Source: Oscillospiraceae bacterium (GTDB taxonomy: Bacteria > Bacillota > Clostridia > Oscillospirales > UBA929). From it: a stretch of DNA of 9,132 bases. Position 1 is the first letter of the stretch. Each line of letters starts with the position of its first letter. Positions 6,218-9,132 of the stretch are shown here, piece after piece. The notes under the pieces are model-generated. The model was given only the letters and a program-made list of their open reading frames with translations, did no database searches and was not told the DNA's origin. The position numbers were made by a program, and so were the translations under genes. The stretch lies in the NCBI GenBank assembly GCA_009784085.1, contig WRCJ01000061.1, positions 1-9,132 of the forward strand, given 5' to 3'.

Positions 6218-6973
6218 ATGACCGATACATTGGAAAAAACCAAGGGATTGTGGCAAGAATTTACGCGAACGCGCAGTCTGGCCGCGCGCAACGAACTCGT
6301 GCTCCAATATGTACACCTGGTGAAGAGCATTGTGTGCCGCATGATGCCGACCTACCGCAAGCATGTGGACTTTGACGATCTGATGTCCTGCGGCATATTG
6401 GGCCTGATGGACGCCATCGATCGCTTCGACATGGACAAGGAGGTCAAGTTCGAGACCTATGCGTCCATGCGCATCCGGGGTGAGATCATCGACCAGATCC
6501 GCAAACAGGACTGGGCGCCCATCAGCCTGCGGCAGAAGATCAAGCGCGTGGAAGAGGGCTACCACATGCTGGAAGGCCGCCTGGGCCGATCGGTCTCCGA
6601 AAAGGAAGTGGCCGACTTCATCAAGATGGACGTGAGTAGCGTGAAAAAGACCTTGGAGGAGGCGCGCACGTTCAACTTGGTGTGCCTGGACGAGGTGCTC
6701 ATCGACCGGCTCAAGAGCGAGGAAATCAACCTCAGCGCCGAAGAGACCACCGAGGAGCGCGTGGAAGCCGAGGAAGTCAAGGCCATCATGGCGCATTACA
6801 TCGACATCTTGCCGGAGAAGGAACGCCTGGTGGTGACGCTGTACTATTTCGAGGAGATGACGCTCAAAGAGATCGGCCTGACGCTGGGCGTGTCGGAATC
6901 GCGCGTGTCACAAATCCACTCCAAGGCCCTCATGGGGCTCCGCCACCGCATGATGCAGGCGTTCTCCGTTTGA
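6218..6973 (+). CDS. sigD: Flagellar sigma factor SigD/FliA (sigma-28 family)
   Basis: This RNA polymerase sigma factor directs transcription of late flagellar genes such as flagellin, motor and chemotaxis genes, and in other species is held by the anti-sigma factor FlgM until hook completion. The product is 251 residues, the normal length. Region 2 is clear at about residues 27-99 (VDFDDLMSCGILGLMDAIDRFD...FETYASMRIRGEIIDQIRKQDW), region 3 follows (about 100-175), and region 4 is at 198-246 (LPEKERLVVTLYYFEEMTLKEIG...VSQIHSKALMGLRHRM) with the helix-turn-helix at about 215-236. The start is ATG at 6218 because CGGAGGTTT (6205-6213) is well spaced upstream; an ATG at 6167 in the same frame has no such site and would put tandem-repeat DNA in the protein. 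No flgM is in the window. No promoter is evident upstream, so it is probably cotranscribed with the export genes. Confidence 0.97.
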   Translation: MTDTLEKTKGLWQEFTRTRSLAARNELVLQYVHLVKSIVCRMMPTYRKHVDFDDLMSCGILGLMDAIDRFDMDKEVKFETYASMRIRGEIIDQIRKQDWAPISLRQKIKRVEEGYHMLEGRLGRSVSEKEVADFIKMDVSSVKKTLEEARTFNLVCLDEVLIDRLKSEEINLSAEETTEERVEAEEVKAIMAHYIDILPEKERLVVTLYYFEEMTLKEIGLTLGVSESRVSQIHSKALMGLRHRMMQAFSV

Positions 6974-7004
6974 GTTGCGTTAAAGTGAGACGAGGTGAAT
7001 CGAC

Positions 7005-7298
7005 ATGGCGCTCGGGGGCATTGACACGCGGATAGCGATGACCAAAACAGCGGAATTCGCGGCGGAACAGGCCAAGTTGCAGAGGCAAAACGAGGTGGCG
7101 TCCGAACACGCGGCGCGGCTGGCCCGAAGGCAGATCGAGCGGGACGGCGCCCGCCTGCAAGCGGCCGCGAAGGCTAAAGGGGCGCGTATATCTTCCGATA
7201 CACAAAAGGGAGGCAATGCGTCGGACGGCCCGTATCCACAGAAAAAAAAGAAGCAACCAACCCCGGAGCCAACGAACACCATCGACATCGTAGTATAG
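7005..7298 (+). CDS. Small uncharacterised protein downstream of sigD
   Basis: The product is 97 residues and I cannot assign a function. It begins MALGGIDTRIAMTKTAEFAAEQAKLQRQNE and runs as a probable charged amphipathic helix or coiled coil (about residues 12-58, rich in A, Q, R, E). A basic, probably disordered section follows with KKKK at 80-83, and it ends in IDIVV. There is no signal peptide or membrane segment. The gene is real: GAGGTGA (6992-6998) lies six bases before the ATG, it starts 32 bases after the sigD stop, and the codon use matches its neighbours. From memory, small Q/R/E-rich helical proteins occur at this position after sigD in other Clostridia, but I cannot verify that here. 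A role in motility is inferred from context only. Confidence 0.75.
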   Translation: MALGGIDTRIAMTKTAEFAAEQAKLQRQNEVASEHAARLARRQIERDGARLQAAAKAKGARISSDTQKGGNASDGPYPQKKKKQPTPEPTNTIDIVV

Positions 7299-7337
7299 CA
7301 TGAAAGCCGATATTCTCAAAGGATGGGGGGCGTTGCC

Positions 7338-7835
7338 GTGGAGGCGTTTGTCGTCGCTATCGCCGTGATACAGCTGGTTGCTTTTTCGTTTCTCACACGC
7401 TATGTGCTGACGGTCCTGGCCCGGGGCCGGGCATCCCTCAAGGCCGCGGACGGCTTCCAAAGCCGCGAGGCGCGCCTGATCTCGCTCTACGGACATGTAG
7501 AGGAGCTCATGGACGTCTTTGAGAACTACATCGAGGAGGTGAGGCAAGATGTGGAAAAAGAGAGAGCCGCCATGACGGAAATGACCCGCCAAGTCGCCAG
7601 TTTCGTCCATGCGGACTGCGCGGCGCCAATGGCGCATCATACGGCGAAGGACGAAGGGTTCCGCGCGCTTTCCCAACCCTTGCCCCCTGTGCCCCCTGTG
7701 CCCCCCCACCCCGATAGCAAGCCGGCGCGCGCGCGCGCCCTCATGGGGCGCGGCCTGCCGCTGGGGGAGGTGGCCCGGGAGCTGGGGATCGGGACCGGGG
7801 AGGTCCGCCTCATCGCCGAATTGGATCGTTCGTAA
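7338..7835 (+). CDS. Membrane-anchored SwrB/DUF6115-like protein with HTH-like C-terminus
   Basis: The product is about 165 residues. It has an N-terminal membrane helix (FVVAIAVIQLVAFSFLTRYVLTVLA, about 4-28), a charged helical or coiled-coil stretch (about 40-90, including EELMDVFENYIEEVRQDVEKERAAMTEM), a proline-rich linker (PPVPPVPPHP, about 116-125) and a C-terminal helix-turn-helix-like segment (ARALMGRGLPLGEVARELGIGTGEVRLIAELDRS). This architecture and the place after sigD recall SwrB (YlxL) of Bacillus subtilis, which promotes activation of the flagellar export apparatus; homology is inferred from pattern, not from alignment. The segment resembles a short DNA-binding helix pair, but the membrane anchor argues for a protein-contact role. 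I favour GTG at 7338, seven bases after a G-run (7325-7330). The ATG at 7323 would add five residues and has AAAGG directly abutting it. Confidence 0.7.
   Translation: MEAFVVAIAVIQLVAFSFLTRYVLTVLARGRASLKAADGFQSREARLISLYGHVEELMDVFENYIEEVRQDVEKERAAMTEMTRQVASFVHADCAAPMAHHTAKDEGFRALSQPLPPVPPVPPHPDSKPARARALMGRGLPLGEVARELGIGTGEVRLIAELDRS
7681..7707 (+). repeat. Three 9-bp tandem units encoding the PPV linker
   Basis: TGCCCCCTG at 7681-7689 and 7690-7698 is followed by TGCCCCCCC at 7699-7707. They encode the PPVPPVPPH linker between the coiled-coil and HTH-like parts of the SwrB-like protein. A 14-base alternating GC tract follows at 7725-7738. Confidence 0.75.
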
Positions 7836-7862
7836 CCATTTGTTACATTTCTGTTACATTTC
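7832..7862 (+). promoter_or_regulatory. 11-bp direct repeats upstream of the S-layer gene promoter (possible activator or repressor site)
   Basis: TGTTACATTTC occurs twice in perfect tandem at 7841-7851 and 7852-7862, preceded by a degenerate copy GTAACCATTT at 7832-7841 that overlaps the stop codon of the upstream gene. The pair ends 11 bases before the -35 hexamer. An 11-bp period, about one helical turn, is the layout used by OmpR/PhoB-family response regulators; CTGTTACAT resembles the PhoB box half-site. Which regulator, if any, binds is inference. Confidence 0.5.
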
Positions 7863-7873
7863 CCCCGATATAG

Positions 7874-7901
7874 TTGACGGGGAAGGCTTATGTGGTATAT
7901 T
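7874..7901 (+). promoter_or_regulatory. Vegetative (sigma-A type) promoter of the SLH-domain gene
   Basis: The -35 is TTGACG (7874-7879) and the -10 is TATATT (7896-7901), with a 16-base spacer and an extended -10 TG at 7893-7894. Transcription should start near 7908, leaving a leader of about 50 bases. A perfect TATAAT overlaps at 7901-7906 but would be 21 bases from the -35. This marks the S-layer gene as a separate transcription unit from the flagellar operon. Confidence 0.75.
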
Positions 7902-7916
7902 ATAATACGCATCAAT

Positions 7917-7930
7917 GGGGGCGTGCCCCC
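7917..7930 (+). other. GC-rich hairpin near the 5' end of the SLH-gene leader
   Basis: GGGGG (7917-7921) and CCCCC (7926-7930) pair around CGTG. The stem would lie about ten bases from the predicted mRNA 5' end and 15 bases before the ribosome binding site AGGAGG (7946-7951). Stable 5' stems are known to protect abundant mRNAs; that role here is inference. A TTTTT run occurs ten bases after the stem, too far for a standard terminator. Confidence 0.6.
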
Positions 7931-7959
7931 GATATAACAATTTTTAGGAGGAAAACATA

Positions 7960-9132
7960 ATGCGACACACGAAGAAACTTTTAGCGCTCACCCTAGTCCT
8001 TGTCATGGTCGCCGCGTTCGCCGTCCCGGCATTCGCTTTCGATTACAAGGACGATGCCGACATCGACCCCAAGTACAAGGAAGCCATAGATACCCTGTAC
8101 GAGATGAACGTCATGAGAGGGTCGACTTCGGGGAATTTCGACCCGAAATACACCCTTAGCCGCGGCCAGATGGCCATGCTCATGTTCATCGTGGACAGCG
8201 GCGGCAACCGGGACGCCAAACTTTGGGCCGACGCCTCCAACAACTTCACTGACATCGACGGCTGGTTCTACACAAACCACATCAAATGGGCTTACGCGCA
8301 AGGCATCGTCGGCGGCGTCACGCCCACGCTGTTCCGCCCGACCAACCAACTGACGGCCATCGAAGCCCTGGGCTTTGCGCTGGGCCTTATCGGGTACAAC
8401 AGGAATACCGAAGGCTTCTTTGGCGCAGACTGGAAAAACAAGATCCTCGTGTGCCTGAATCAGTACGACAACCTGTTCTTGCTGAACAAGTTGGATCACC
8501 TGATGGGTAATTTGGGCGATTACATCACCCGTGAAGAGACCGCGCAGTTGATCTACAACATGCTGTTCGTTCAAAGAGTAGAATACGATGAAGGCAAGGC
8601 ATGGCCGGCTGATATCACTGTTGGCGCATGGTATTTCGATGACTTCTACGCTGGCTCTGGCATACTGCTAGCAAACAATTTTGCGGTTATCGACAGCGGT
8701 TCAACGGTTGCGGAAGGTAGTATCAGGCTTGACGCTAGTACTTTGATCAAAGCAGACGCCCCGCTCGCGTTCTTTGGCCGCGAAGTGAATTATGTTCAGC
8801 CCACCGGTGACGCGGCCATGGTTTTCCTAGCCAATACCGACACCGTCGCGGCGACGACAGTTGGCGCTGTCAAAGCTGACATGGAGAAAAAGCCAGCTGA
8901 CGCGACATGGGATTGGAGTGTCACTCCCCTCAAATATGCCAAAAATTACAAATCTTGTACTGATACCGAGTTTGAAGCTATCAAAGATGACAACCCGGTC
9001 ACCCTCGTACTCAAAGGCAAGAAGGTGCAATTCGTGCTGGCCATGGAGTACAAGTTCGGGCAGGTATCCTTGGAGACGGATGGAAAAGTCACCGTTACTG
9101 GTGGCGGGGTTAAAGTTTTGGATAAAGTCGCC
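7960..9132 (+). CDS. SLH-domain S-layer-like surface protein precursor (3' end beyond the window)
   Basis: The reading frame is open from ATG 7960 to the last base (391 codons) with no stop. AGGAGG at 7946-7951 lies eight bases before the start. A signal peptide is evident: MRHTKK, a hydrophobic core, and a likely cut after PAFA (A26). Three SLH repeats follow at about residues 32-78, 96-146 and 158-203, including FTDIDGWFYTNHIKWAYAQGIVGG and WKNKILVCLNQYDNLFLLNK. SLH domains bind secondary cell-wall polymers and anchor S-layer or other surface proteins. The usual TRAE motif appears as SRGQ, TAIE and TREE in the three repeats. The part after residue 203 is probably the exposed region; I recognise no domain there. 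Its codon use shifts to A/T-ending codons compared with the first 200. Strong promoter, leader hairpin and ribosome site suggest high expression, so an S-layer subunit is plausible. Confidence 0.93.
   Translation, partial: MRHTKKLLALTLVLVMVAAFAVPAFAFDYKDDADIDPKYKEAIDTLYEMNVMRGSTSGNFDPKYTLSRGQMAMLMFIVDSGGNRDAKLWADASNNFTDIDGWFYTNHIKWAYAQGIVGGVTPTLFRPTNQLTAIEALGFALGLIGYNRNTEGFFGADWKNKILVCLNQYDNLFLLNKLDHLMGNLGDYITREETAQLIYNMLFVQRVEYDEGKAWPADITVGAWYFDDFYAGSGILLANNFAVIDSGSTVAEGSIRLDASTLIKADAPLAFFGREVNYVQPTGDAAMVFLANTDTVAATTVGAVKADMEKKPADATWDWSVTPLKYAKNYKSCTDTEFEAIKDDNPVTLVLKGKKVQFVLAMEYKFGQVSLETDGKVTVTGGGVKVLDKVA

Larger units (their letters stand above)
7862..7936 (+). repeat. 11-bp direct repeat flanking the S-layer gene promoter
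   Basis: CCCCCGATATA occurs exactly at 7862-7872 and 7926-7936, a 64-base period. One copy lies two bases before the -35 hexamer and the other is in the mRNA leader, forming the right arm of the leader hairpin. The core promoter is bracketed by the two copies. Confidence 0.7.

Noticed and set aside
7300..7371. Short open frame of 23 codons starting with ATG at 7300
   Set aside because: It has no ribosome binding site, overlaps the SwrB-like gene in another frame and shows no features of a real small protein.
7865..7936. CCGATATA at 7865-7872 and 7929-7936 as sigma-D -10 elements; CCGATAT at 7307-7313 likewise
   Set aside because: The motif matches the sigma-D -10, but no TAAA-like -35 lies 14-16 bases upstream of any of the three, and a good vegetative promoter already serves the SLH gene.
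7917..7945. Hairpin followed by TTTTT as an intrinsic terminator
   Set aside because: The U run starts ten bases after the stem rather than directly behind it, and the structure lies between the promoter and the start of the SLH gene.

Overview
The window is one strand of a late flagellar operon followed by a separately promoted surface-layer gene. All genes lie on the + strand. The organism is most likely a GC-rich, Gram-positive-type member of the Bacillota, probably class Clostridia. The reasons are near-perfect Shine-Dalgarno sequences, TTG starts, the order fliQ-fliR-flhB-flhA-flhF-...-sigD as in the Bacillus/Clostridium fla/che operon, protein sequences closest in pattern to that group, and a secreted SLH-domain protein of the clostridial S-layer kind. 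I cannot name a genus.

Layout. Bases 1-134 hold the end of fliQ. It overlaps fliR (131-943) by four bases; then come flhB (1000-2082, TTG start), flhA (about 2075-4117) and flhF (4114-5388, TTG start). FliQ, FliR, FlhB and FlhA are core parts of the flagellar type III export gate, and FlhF is the SRP-like GTPase of flagellar placement and assembly. Where flhG (MinD-like) and the chemotaxis genes normally follow, there is directly a YcgR-type PilZ protein (5448-6149), a c-di-GMP effector, and then sigD/fliA (6218-6973), the sigma factor of late flagellar genes. Two short genes follow: a 97-residue uncharacterised protein (7005-7298), and a membrane-anchored protein with a helix-turn-helix-like tail (7338-7835) that matches SwrB/DUF6115 in position and architecture.

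A 124-base intergenic region (7836-7959) carries a good vegetative promoter, an 11-bp direct repeat pair upstream of it, and a short leader hairpin. It drives an SLH-domain S-layer-like precursor (7960 to the window end, incomplete).

How the genes work together: the export gate secretes rod, hook and filament subunits, FlhF helps place and assemble it, the PilZ protein can couple motility to c-di-GMP, and SigD switches on filament genes. The SLH protein is cell-envelope material and probably a separate transcription unit.

The flagellar genes are conventional. The less usual features are short tandem repeats whose first copy contains the upstream gene's stop codon (three clear cases and one weak case), the absence of flhG and che genes, a PilZ domain with an insertion, TTG-initiated export and FlhF genes, and an abrupt change in codon use in the SLH protein just after its third SLH repeat. 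I found no RNA genes, mobile elements or CRISPR arrays.
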